Shown piece by piece: positions 8,766-15,756 of a stretch of DNA of 35,977 nucleotides. Location: contig CAJOHN010000023.1 of assembly GCA_905234235.1 (NCBI GenBank), positions 1 through 35,977 of the forward strand. The letters run 5' to 3'. This DNA comes from an uncultured Selenomonadaceae bacterium. Its GTDB lineage: Bacteria > Bacillota > Negativicutes > Selenomonadales > Selenomonadaceae. Position numbers and translations under genes: made by a program. Under the pieces are notes generated by a model. The model was not told the DNA's origin. It made no database searches and worked only from the letters and a program-made list of their open reading frames with translations. The stretch's first letter is position 1. Each line of letters begins with the position of its first letter.

Positions 8766-9547
8766 ATAAGGTTGGATTTATAGGCGGCGGCGCGCTTGCC
8801 GAATCGATTATTCGCGGGATAAGCGGCAGAGTTTTTGCGCCGAGTAACATTTTTATTTCGGAGATTCGCCCCTCTCGTTGCGCGGAACTTTCTGAACGCT
8901 ACGGCGTCAATGCTTCCGTCAATGCTGATTTTCTTGCTGATGTTGACTTGCTGATTGTCGCAGTCAAACCTAAGGATGCTGAGAAAACTTTTGCCTCGTT
9001 GCAAGGGAAAGTTCTTGAGTCGACGCTGATAACTTACACGGTGGCGGGTTTGAAATTGGCTAACGTTGAAAAATTTTTCCCTGCCAATAAAATCGTGCGA
9101 ATCATGCCGAACGTTGCGGTTTCAGTCGGCGAGAGCATGACGGCTTACACTTTAAATAAAAATGCCGCGCAGGTCGGCGACGCGATAAAAAATTTCTGGT
9201 TGACGTTGGGGCGCGCAGTCGAAGTCGAAGAAAAATTAATGGACGCAGTCACGGGCTTAAGCGGTTCGGGTCCGGCGTACGCGTTCTTGATGATTGATGC
9301 GCTCAGTGATGGCGGAGTTGCGGCGGGCTTATCGAGAGCGCAGGCGATTGAACTTGCAGCACAAACTTTGCTCGGCGCGGCTAAAATGGTTTTGGAAACG
9401 GGCGAACACCCCGATGTTTTGCGTGATAAAGTTACGAGTCCCGCAGGTACGACGATTGAAGGCGTCAGAGTTATGGAGCGCGGTGGTGTTCGGAGCGCGT
9501 TGATTGAAGCTGTTCTGGCGGCGACTGAAAAATCCAAAGCACTTTAA
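8762..9547 (+). CDS. proC: Pyrroline-5-carboxylate reductase
   Basis: ProC reduces 1-pyrroline-5-carboxylate to L-proline with NAD(P)H, the last step of proline synthesis. The 261-residue protein shows the Rossmann motif FIGGGALAE (residues 6-14), VKPKD, RIMPN, and the C-terminal dimerisation signature GLSGSGPAYAFLMIDALSDGGVAAGLSR with SPAGTTIEGV. The ATG overlaps the DUF896 stop by four bases. No proA or proB is nearby. Confidence 0.96.
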   Translation: MNKVGFIGGGALAESIIRGISGRVFAPSNIFISEIRPSRCAELSERYGVNASVNADFLADVDLLIVAVKPKDAEKTFASLQGKVLESTLITYTVAGLKLANVEKFFPANKIVRIMPNVAVSVGESMTAYTLNKNAAQVGDAIKNFWLTLGRAVEVEEKLMDAVTGLSGSGPAYAFLMIDALSDGGVAAGLSRAQAIELAAQTLLGAAKMVLETGEHPDVLRDKVTSPAGTTIEGVRVMERGGVRSALIEAVLAATEKSKAL

Positions 9548-9567
9548 CTTTTTTTTGGAGAATGTCC

Positions 9568-10242
9568 ATGAAAATTTTTTCTCAGAAAGGTCAAGGGCTT
9601 CTGGAATATTCTTTGATAGTTTTGTTCGTGGCGGGCGTTTTCTTACTGGTTAGCATAGGCGGCTTGCGCAGTTCGATAAGCGGATTATTCGGAGGCGCGG
9701 GCGACAGCTTGAACGAATTAAACGACGCGGGCGATTCGGAAGAGACTTCTTTTGACTACGAAACTTTAACCGTCGAAGACATTTCACCGCCGACTTATAA
9801 GACGTTGAATTGGCAGGAAGTATATTTTTCCGCGCAGGCGATGTATGGAACGGTTATGAAAAGCGACACCGTTGACAAGGCGATTAAGTCCGAGAAAAAT
9901 TTATTCGCCGATTTGTCCTCGTACGTCGAAGATCATTTAGCGTCGACAAAAGCTGAAGACGGCACCAAAGATTGGGAAAGTTTTTTGTCGATGATGGAGA
10001 AGGCTCAGCAACAAAAGAATTTCAATTCCAGTTACAAGCGCGGCGAGGAAACTTTCACGATTAAACGGCTGGGCAATTCCAATACCGTGCAAGCCACTTA
10101 CTCCGACGGCAAGACCGTTATTTATTATCGCCTCGCGCCCGACGCCAACAACGTCATGCAGATTGAAACCAACTCGAATAAATCTTTTAACGAATTCATG
10201 TCGCCGATTATCAACAAGGGCGGCTGGGAATATAACAATTAG
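9568..10242 (+). CDS. Flp-type (type IVb) pilin-like protein with a large C-terminal domain
   Basis: The 224-residue protein opens with a class III prepilin-like leader: KGQGLLEYSLIV, which is G8 followed by Q-G-L-L-E-Y, placing Glu at +5 and Tyr at +6 of the expected prepilin peptidase cut. A hydrophobic helix (residues ~14-32) follows. True Flp pilins are ~50-70 residues; this one adds ~180 mostly polar residues with a DWESFLSMMEKAQQ helix and a beta-rich end (TFTIKRLGNSNTVQATYSDGKTVIYYRL). The ATG at 9568 is chosen over 9562 because GGAG lies seven bases before it and only one base before 9562. No tad/cpa secretion genes are in the window, so assembly partners must lie elsewhere, or it may be a membrane-anchored pseudopilin. 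Confidence 0.72.
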   Translation: MKIFSQKGQGLLEYSLIVLFVAGVFLLVSIGGLRSSISGLFGGAGDSLNELNDAGDSEETSFDYETLTVEDISPPTYKTLNWQEVYFSAQAMYGTVMKSDTVDKAIKSEKNLFADLSSYVEDHLASTKAEDGTKDWESFLSMMEKAQQQKNFNSSYKRGEETFTIKRLGNSNTVQATYSDGKTVIYYRLAPDANNVMQIETNSNKSFNEFMSPIINKGGWEYNN

Positions 10243-10255
10243 GAGGAAATTTTTC

Positions 10256-10621
10256 GTGTCGATATTGAGAGAAATTTATCAAACGGAAGGGCGGCTCAAT
10301 CGTCTGCGCTATTTGAAATACATGGTAATATTGGCGATAGTCGCGGGCGTGTCGACATTCGTAACGTCGTCGATGGCAACGTTCTTAACGGGCGACCCTA
10401 ACGGAACTTTAGTAATGCTGGTTACAACAGCTTGGGCAATAGCGGCGGGCGTGGGCAATGTCATGCTGATGATTCGCCGCATACACGATTTGGGCAAGAG
10501 CGGTTACTTTGCTCTGATTGCGTTTATCCCCGTGATAGGAGTAATTTTTTCGATTTGTTTATTCTGCATACCGGGACAAGTCGGTTGGAATGAATACGGC
10601 GCAGACCCGCTCGAAAATTAA
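10256..10621 (+). CDS. DUF805 family inner membrane protein
   Basis: The 121-residue protein starts at a GTG with AGGAGG directly after the stop of the pilin-like gene; an ATG further upstream would overlap that gene heavily and lacks a site. It matches DUF805: EGRLNRLRYLKYMVILAI at the N-terminus, IRRIHDLGKSGYFALIAFIPVIG in the centre and GWNEYGADP at the end, with about four membrane segments. The function of the family is unknown. Location right after the pilin-like gene suggests co-transcription. Confidence 0.88.
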   Translation: MSILREIYQTEGRLNRLRYLKYMVILAIVAGVSTFVTSSMATFLTGDPNGTLVMLVTTAWAIAAGVGNVMLMIRRIHDLGKSGYFALIAFIPVIGVIFSICLFCIPGQVGWNEYGADPLEN

Positions 10622-10623
10622 GC

Positions 10624-10652
10624 TTGCCTGTAAAAAGTTTTTCGTTTAAAAT
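10624..10652 (+). promoter_or_regulatory. Predicted sigma-70 promoter for 10689-11552
   Basis: TTGCCT (10624-10629), a 17-base spacer and TAAAAT (10647-10652) lie 36 bases before the ATG at 10689, which is preceded by AGGAGG. It suggests the two following unknown genes have their own transcript. Confidence 0.5.
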
Positions 10653-10688
10653 GAGTGCGCAGTTTTAATTTAGGAGGTTGATTAAAAA

Positions 10689-11036
10689 ATGATACCGCTT
10701 TTGCTTGGATTGGGAGCCCTTGTCGGCGGCGCGTTAGTCGTAGCGAATTGGCAAGAGGTCGAAAATTGGCTGAGAGAATTTCTGCCGAAACTTAAGACCG
10801 CGCTCAAGGACGTTGGCATTGTCGACTACGCGGCTAAACTTTTCTCCAGCGTTCAAGGAAACGTCGTGCGCCTCGCTCACAAACTCTACTACAAAGAAAA
10901 CGGCAAATGGGTCGAGAAAACTACCGTCCGCGAAATCGACGAGTCCGAAGTTCCCGCGTGGGCTAAGGAAGGCTTAACTGCCAAAGAAAGCGACGTTACC
11001 GACCGCTACGAAAAAGAACTTGAGCTTACCGTTTGA
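10689..11036 (+). CDS. Unrecognised small membrane-anchored protein
   Basis: The 115-residue protein is not one I recognise. Residues 1-19 form a glycine-rich hydrophobic helix (LLLGLGALVGGALVVANW) resembling a single membrane anchor. An amphipathic stretch with a VENWLREFLPKLKTALKDVG helix follows, then the segment YYKENGKWVEKTTVREID and an acidic tail. The YY-x-x-x-GKW-x-x-x-T-x-RE pattern recurs in the next gene, so the pair may be distant relatives or partners. It has AGGAGG upstream and only 15 bases separate it from the next start. Confidence 0.75.
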   Translation: MIPLLLGLGALVGGALVVANWQEVENWLREFLPKLKTALKDVGIVDYAAKLFSSVQGNVVRLAHKLYYKENGKWVEKTTVREIDESEVPAWAKEGLTAKESDVTDRYEKELELTV

Positions 11037-11051
11037 GCGAGGTGAATTGAA

Positions 11052-11552
11052 ATGGCATTGGAAAATAAAATCGAAATGGTCGCCGATTTGGTCGAGGCGG
11101 CTAAGACTTTCTTTGTCGACTTATTCCGCCCCGATATGACGCTCGAAAAAATTTCCGACGTTGTCTCGCCGCGTCTCGATGATACAATTAAAAAGTACGA
11201 GGCAAACGGGCTTAAGTACAGCGCGGGCAAATTCAGCGTCAAGTACGCCGACGAAAAGCATTTCCAGCTTGAATTCGAGATGTACTTCCAAGACGCGGAG
11301 GGCAAATGGCATAAATGCGCTAACGAGAGCGAATTACGTGACGCAACGCTTTTGGAGGCGGGCGCGTGGAAAACCATTCAAGCGTTGAAAATTATCACGT
11401 TCCCGATTGAAAAGCCCAAGTCCAAAGACGACGAAGTCCTCCAGAAGGACAAGAAGCTCGAAGAATATCGCGAGGCTGAATACGAAAAACAAAAACTTTT
11501 GGACGCTCCCGACGCCGACAAGACAATCGACATTGAACCCGAAAAAAAATAA
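11052..11552 (+). CDS. Unrecognised soluble protein paired with the preceding gene
   Basis: The 166-residue protein has no signal peptide or membrane segment. The N-terminus is helical (MVADLVEAAKTFFVDLF), the centre is a beta-rich part (SAGKFSVKYADEKHFQLEF) and MYFQDAEGKWHKCANESELRD follows, which resembles the GKW segment of the preceding protein. The last 40 residues are a charged, probably coiled helix (DKKLEEYREAEYEKQKLL). GAGGTG precedes the ATG, whose spacing implies an operon with 10689-11036. I cannot assign a function. Confidence 0.75.
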   Translation: MALENKIEMVADLVEAAKTFFVDLFRPDMTLEKISDVVSPRLDDTIKKYEANGLKYSAGKFSVKYADEKHFQLEFEMYFQDAEGKWHKCANESELRDATLLEAGAWKTIQALKIITFPIEKPKSKDDEVLQKDKKLEEYREAEYEKQKLLDAPDADKTIDIEPEKK

Positions 11553-11574
11553 CCGTAGACATAAAAAAATTTAA

Positions 11575-11609
11575 AAGCCCTGTAGCAACCGCCGCAGGAC
11601 TTTTTTTTT
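11575..11609. terminator. Bidirectional terminator between the unknown pair and the GT61 gene
   Basis: Arms at 11575-11582 and 11595-11602 pair over eight positions with one mismatch. Nine T residues follow on the plus strand, and a T-rich tract follows on the minus strand. It serves both convergent transcription units. Confidence 0.7.
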
Positions 11610-11613
11610 ACTG

Positions 11614-11774
11614 TCACTTGGATTTTAATCTTATCTGAATCGAATTCAGCTTGACGCCGTTAGAAATAATTTCTTCGCCGTTTTTTGCCCAAGCTGTCCA
11701 TTCCCCGTCGAACTTGTGCACGCGATACAGAATATCGAATTCTTTTGCGCCCGCCTTGTCGAGATCGCTTTGGA
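11614..11774 (-). pseudogene. Out-of-frame C-terminal ChW repeat of the GT61 protein
   Basis: In the frame next to that of the 11646-13013 reading, the minus strand encodes DLDKAGAKEFDILYRVHKFD, then GEWTAWAKNGEEIISNG, then VKLNSIQIRLKSK, and stops at 11614. This is a good hydrophobic-W (ChW-like) repeat and looks like the original C-terminus. In contrast, the in-frame tail after GTTGKSK has no repeat character. Adding one base in the TTT run at 11775-11777 (AAA on the coding strand) joins the two as TTGKIQSDLDKAG. Either a genuine frameshift mutation or a sequencing error explains this. Confidence 0.75.
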
Positions 11775-13013
11775 TTTACCGGTCGTGCCCGCCATCTGCC
11801 CGTTCGTGACTTCCTCCGACCAGCCTTCCTTGTCATTGTAATAAACAGCGTAATATATCTTGTGAAAAGGCTCCGTAAAGTCGCGTTTAATGGTTTCAAT
11901 ACTCATCTGCGCTTTGGAGTTCTTTTTAGACCAGCCTTTTTTGCGGCTGTAATAAAGCGCGTGCCGTGTTTCTTGAAATGACTCGGAAAAATCTATCTTA
12001 ATCGCTTGAATGTCCAGCTGTTGGTTGATAGGATTGCTGAGAAGGTTCTCGCTGTTCCATACGCCCCAACCTTTTTTGCTTACGTGCGTTTGATAGCTGA
12101 TAAGCGGTCTATTTTTACTTGCTCGCGTTTCGAGTGCAACGTTACGATGACACATACTCCGCAACGAATCAGTCCATTTAGTAATTTCTTTAGGGTCAGA
12201 ATATTTTTTGCTCCAAGTATCCACGTATTTATCAATGGCGGCGTCGATATAGGAATTGCCGTCGTCTTCATCAATTTTCTCGCCAAAATAATCAGCCACA
12301 AATTCTTTCCAATATCTGTTCGAGCCGAGCATAAACACGCCGTCAATGTGGCTTTGCACATAAAGAAAACTTTTGTAGCTCTCAACAATGTAATATTCGT
12401 CAACATGAAACGCCTCGTTGATGAATATCTGAAAGGATTGGATTGAACTATCACGTGCCAGCATAATAAATTTCGCTGTCGGCTTACAGAACATTGCCCA
12501 ATGACTCAAAGTGCCAAGAGTACAAGCAATTTCATCTGCGCCCGTAACCAAAGAAATTTGTTCTTCAATGCTTAATTTTTCCGGCGCGATCACCTTGAAG
12601 CCATGCGCAGTAAAAAAATCCTCGAAATATTCTTCGTTAAAACAAAATCTCCGATAGTTGCCTACGATAACGTTTTTACGTGTCATGTACAATTTCTTAT
12701 TCTTGCTCGGCGTCACATGTGACTTTATCGCTTGATACGGTAGAAAAAATTCCTTCGTGAATTTCAAGGAATGGAATTGATTATACTGCGACTGTTCCGG
12801 TACCGTAACTGAGCGACACTGCGTCGGCTGTCTAACGTAAATGATTCGCTCTTTGTCAATGCCCATTAATCTAAAAAATTCATCGAACCAAGATTTATAT
12901 CCGCCGTGTGTCGTTGTTATGAATAAAATTTTCGACTTCAAATCGGGATTTTGTACCACATACCAGAGGCGGCTCCAACATTCTGCGATAAAGTGTCCGA
13001 AGTGCCCCATCAA
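11646..13013 (-). CDS. Glycosyltransferase family 61 protein with ChW repeats, main fragment of a split gene
   Basis: This reading holds most of a GT61 (DUF563-type) glycosyltransferase: GHFGHFIAECWSRLWYVV at its start and SLVTGADEIACTLGTLSHWAMFC near residue 170, both typical of the family. From residue ~305 come several repeats built as Y-x-x-H/Y-V-x-x-K-x-GW, an NGQ-like turn and I-x-x-I (SYQTHVSKKGWGVWNS, YYSRKKGWSKKN, YYNDKEGWSEEVTNGQMAG). These resemble clostridial hydrophobic-W repeats. The nominal TTG start at 13013 has no ribosome site: the coding frame continues upstream to the poly-G tract at 13102-13110, where it meets the 13028-13351 reading. The real gene is therefore 13351 to 11614 (579 residues if both slips are repaired). 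It probably modifies surface glycans. Confidence 0.8.
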   Translation of the reverse strand: MMGHFGHFIAECWSRLWYVVQNPDLKSKILFITTTHGGYKSWFDEFFRLMGIDKERIIYVRQPTQCRSVTVPEQSQYNQFHSLKFTKEFFLPYQAIKSHVTPSKNKKLYMTRKNVIVGNYRRFCFNEEYFEDFFTAHGFKVIAPEKLSIEEQISLVTGADEIACTLGTLSHWAMFCKPTAKFIMLARDSSIQSFQIFINEAFHVDEYYIVESYKSFLYVQSHIDGVFMLGSNRYWKEFVADYFGEKIDEDDGNSYIDAAIDKYVDTWSKKYSDPKEITKWTDSLRSMCHRNVALETRASKNRPLISYQTHVSKKGWGVWNSENLLSNPINQQLDIQAIKIDFSESFQETRHALYYSRKKGWSKKNSKAQMSIETIKRDFTEPFHKIYYAVYYNDKEGWSEEVTNGQMAGTTGKSKAISTRRAQKNSIFCIACTSSTGNGQLGQKTAKKLFLTASS

Positions 13014-13027
13014 AGCTCCGCCAAAAA

Positions 13028-13351
13028 TTACATCTTCATCGAGCTCAACAATTTCTTCTCGGTCGATTTTATACGCCGATTCAACGCAAGCCCATAATAT
13101 ACCCCCCCCCGTATTATTTTGTCAGCATCTGTTCTTGAAAAACCCGCAACGAAATTGAAATCTTTATCACAGACGCCGCCTTCAAATGCCTCCACAGGAT
13201 TTGGAACTGATAAGGGGCGGGCAGGCAAAACAATTCCGCGTTCGATAACTTTTACTCTAAGCTCTTTGTCGAGAAGATTTTTTCCGGACGATATTTTTTC
13301 CCATTCCGCGCGATTTCCAACGTAAAATCTCCGCGATGAACTTTCCGGCAT
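13028..13351 (-). CDS. GT61 glycosyltransferase, N-terminal fragment upstream of the poly-G tract
   Basis: The reading starts at an ATG at 13351 with GGAGG nine bases before it, overlapping the end of secF. It encodes MPESSSRRFYVGNRAEWEK, ERGIVLPARPLSVPNP and VEAFEGGVCDKDFNFVAGFS, which fits the N-terminal part of GT61 proteins. After the poly-G tract the frame yields junk and stops at 13028. In the neighbouring frame the sequence reads WACVESAYKIDREEIVELDE then DVIFGGALMGHFGHF, the expected continuation. Ten (or seven) G residues instead of nine would restore a single protein. Confidence 0.75.
   Translation of the reverse strand: MPESSSRRFYVGNRAEWEKISSGKNLLDKELRVKVIERGIVLPARPLSVPNPVEAFEGGVCDKDFNFVAGFSRTDADKIIRGGVYYGLALNRRIKSTEKKLLSSMKM
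13102..13110 (-). repeat. Poly-G tract of nine inside the GT61 gene (probable phase-variation tract)
   Basis: Nine consecutive C on the plus strand (G on the coding strand) sit in the coding sequence. It is the only G/C homopolymer of this length I noticed in the window. At nine the frame is broken; at seven or ten it is continuous. Slipped-strand mispairing in such tracts switches surface glycosyltransferases in other bacteria. Confidence 0.8.
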
Positions 13352-13365
13352 AAGTCGAAACCTCC

Positions 13366-14253
13366 TTATTTTTTGCCGCCAAATTTCCTAAGTTCGAGCC
13401 AAAGCGGTCCCGCGACAAAAATTGACGAGTAGCAACCGCTCATAAAGCCGACAATCAGCGCGAACGCAAAATCTTTAGTTGTCTCGCCGCCAAAGAAAAA
13501 CAGCGCAAACGTCGTAAACAAACACGTAAAGACCGTGTAAAGCGAACGCGTCAAAGTTTGATAAATCGAACGGTTTACGAGTTCAATGACATTGCCGCCG
13601 CGCCTAAAGTGCAATTTCAAATTCTCGCGCACTCTGTCGAAGATAACTATCGTGTCGTTGATTGAATAGCCGACGACCGTCAGCAACGCCGCCACAAATG
13701 ACGAATCAACTTGCCGTTGCGTGAACGAGAAAAACGCCAGCACTATCAAAATGTCGTGGACAAGAGCCGCCACCGCCGCAATTCCAAATCGAAATTCAAA
13801 ACGATACGCCACGTACAAAATTATCAGCACCCAAGAAATTACCAGTGCAAGTACCGCGTTCAATATCAACTCGCCGCCGATAACCGCTCCGACTTTCTCC
13901 TCGCGCAGGACTTCATAACTGCCAACCTTCTCGCGAATCGCCGCCATAACTTCCTTGCGCTGAGTCTCCTCTAAATCAACCGTGCGAATCATTACGTCCG
14001 TCGAAGTCGCAACGTCCGAACTTTCGCCGGAAAGTTGAATCGTCGCGCCGTCAAGACCAAACGGTTTCAACGTCTCGCGAACTTGCGCAATCGCTACGGG
14101 CTGTTCAAATTTTAAATCAATAATCGTGCCGCCCGTAAAATCAATCCCAAAGTTAAAGCCGCGTGTCATCATAGAAATCAAGCCGGGTACAATCACGAGC
14201 AAAGAAATAATAAACCACACCTTGCCGCGTCCCGCAATGTCAAAGCTCGGCAT
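13366..14253 (-). CDS. secF: Protein translocase subunit SecF
   Basis: SecF forms with SecD the membrane complex that uses the proton-motive force to help SecYEG release exported proteins. The 295-residue protein has six membrane segments, GIDFTGGTIIDLKF after the first segment, a periplasmic P1-type domain and YSINDTIVIFDRVREN in the conserved fourth-fifth segment region. Its start overlaps the secD stop by one base (TAATG), with AAGGGGGTG upstream. The GT61 gene follows after 14 bases. Confidence 0.96.
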   Translation of the reverse strand: MPSFDIAGRGKVWFIISLLVIVPGLISMMTRGFNFGIDFTGGTIIDLKFEQPVAIAQVRETLKPFGLDGATIQLSGESSDVATSTDVMIRTVDLEETQRKEVMAAIREKVGSYEVLREEKVGAVIGGELILNAVLALVISWVLIILYVAYRFEFRFGIAAVAALVHDILIVLAFFSFTQRQVDSSFVAALLTVVGYSINDTIVIFDRVRENLKLHFRRGGNVIELVNRSIYQTLTRSLYTVFTCLFTTFALFFFGGETTKDFAFALIVGFMSGCYSSIFVAGPLWLELRKFGGKK

Positions 14254-15503
14254 TACGACTTCACCCCCTTAGCAGGGTCGAACAATACAAATCCATCCGC
14301 GCCGTACGCCGAAGGACTTTCTACGACTTTGGCATTGACTAAAAGTTTCAGCATGAATTGCGTTAAAGTTATCGCCGTGAACATACTCAGCAAAACTCCC
14401 AATCCTAATGTTATCGCGAACCCGCGAATCGTACCCGTGCCGAATAAGAATAAAACGCCCGCCGCAATTATCGTCGTGATATTTGAGTCGAAAATCGTCG
14501 TGAACGCTCGTTTAAAGCCCGCATCCATCGCCAGCCGAATCGATTTCCCCAAACGAAATTCCTCCTTGAAGTGTTCAAAAATTAAAACGTTCGCGTCGAC
14601 CGCCATACCGATTGATAAAATTATCCCCGCTACGCCCGGCAATGTCAACGTCGCGTCCAAACCCTTCAGCACGCCCAATAACATTAACGTATAAGCCATC
14701 AGCGAAATGTCCGCGATAAAGCCCGGCAACCGGTAGAATAAAAGCATGAACATTAGCACCGCCGCAATTCCCACGCCGAATGCAAATTCCGATTTATCCT
14801 TTGAATCTTGCCCCAGCGAAGGTCCGACGGTGCGCGTCTCGATTATGTTGACTTTGACGGGCAACGCGCCGCTCCGCAATAAAACTGCTAACCTTTGAGC
14901 CTCTTCCAAATCGCGCTGTCCGGAAATTTCAGCTCTGCCTCCAAGTATCGGCTCGCGAACAACGGGATTAGTTAAAATTTCTCCGTCAAGTAGAATCGCA
15001 ATTTGCCGCCCGACATTTTCCAATGTCGCGTCTGCAAATTTTTGTGCGCCCTCGTCGCTAAATTCCAAGTTGACGACGCATTGACCGTTCTGCTGATTCA
15101 TGGCTGCCTGCGCGTCTTTTAAATCTGTGCCCGTCAAAAGAGTATTGCCCGCTTCGTCCTTGAACTCAAGCATCGCCGTCTTGCCAATCGTCTCAATCGC
15201 CTTGTCAGGATCTTTTATGCCCGGCAATTCAATGATGACTCGACGTTCGCCCTCGCGCTGAATTATCGGCTCGGTTAAGCCCAATTCGTTTATGCGCTTC
15301 TCCATTATCGAAACGACCCGTTGCATTGCGTCCTCGTCGACTTGAGCAATTTCAGTATCCTCCGCTTGCAATACGACGTGCGTTCCGCCTTGCAAGTCCA
15401 ATCCTTGCCGTATCGAGTGCGCCAGCGGACGTATAAAAATTACAAACACTGCCACTATCGCCACAAGGCAGATTATCAGCTTGATTAAACTGTTCGTCCT
15501 CAC
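14253..15503 (-). CDS. secD: Protein translocase subunit SecD
   Basis: The 416-residue protein carries an N-terminal membrane segment, GLDLQGGTHVVLQ, a large periplasmic region with RRVIIELPGIKDP and LLRSGALPVKVNIIE, and five C-terminal segments with GMAVDANVLIFEHFKEE, the SecD hallmark. The GTG at 15503 is chosen because GGGAG lies seven bases upstream and because the first membrane helix (LIKLIICLVAIVAVF) then starts at residue 6; a longer in-frame reading to 15680 would run through the predicted promoter. First gene of secD-secF-GT61. Confidence 0.95.
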   Translation of the reverse strand: MRTNSLIKLIICLVAIVAVFVIFIRPLAHSIRQGLDLQGGTHVVLQAEDTEIAQVDEDAMQRVVSIMEKRINELGLTEPIIQREGERRVIIELPGIKDPDKAIETIGKTAMLEFKDEAGNTLLTGTDLKDAQAAMNQQNGQCVVNLEFSDEGAQKFADATLENVGRQIAILLDGEILTNPVVREPILGGRAEISGQRDLEEAQRLAVLLRSGALPVKVNIIETRTVGPSLGQDSKDKSEFAFGVGIAAVLMFMLLFYRLPGFIADISLMAYTLMLLGVLKGLDATLTLPGVAGIILSIGMAVDANVLIFEHFKEEFRLGKSIRLAMDAGFKRAFTTIFDSNITTIIAAGVLFLFGTGTIRGFAITLGLGVLLSMFTAITLTQFMLKLLVNAKVVESPSAYGADGFVLFDPAKGVKS

Positions 15504-15540
15504 AAAAGTTTCTCCCTTCCAAAATTCATGTTCGCCCGTC

Positions 15541-15569
15541 AATATACTACAACAATTCATTATGCGCAA
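15541..15569 (-). promoter_or_regulatory. Predicted promoter for secD-secF-GT61
   Basis: On the minus strand TTGCGC (15569-15564), a 17-base spacer and TATATT (15546-15541) lie about 37 bases before the GTG of secD. It is a moderate sigma-70 match. Confidence 0.45.
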
Positions 15570-15666
15570 TGAAAAAATCCCGCCGCCTCTTTGTGATGTT
15601 AAAAATTGTCTGGGTGCGCCAAGACATTGTCGAAAATCTTCCGTACTGATAAACTGCGCCCGCCGT

Positions 15667-15694
15667 TTGCAAACCGCCAAATTTATGCTATCAT
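15667..15694 (+). promoter_or_regulatory. Predicted promoter for the NADH dehydrogenase gene
   Basis: TTGCAA (15667-15672), 16 bases and TATCAT (15689-15694) with an extended TGC just before it. The 62-base leader to the ATG contains AGGAGG at 15743-15748. The rest of the 15504-15756 gap shows no gene that I can support. Confidence 0.55.
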
Positions 15695-15756
15695 ACGCGC
15701 AGATAAAGGGTTCGGAGGTTGCGGGAAGTTCACTTCAAGTTTAGGAGGTTTTTCAA

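Noticed and set aside
15504-15680. A longer N-terminus for SecD
   Set aside because: It runs through the predicted promoter and encodes unconserved residues before the first membrane helix; GTG 15503 has a ribosome site.
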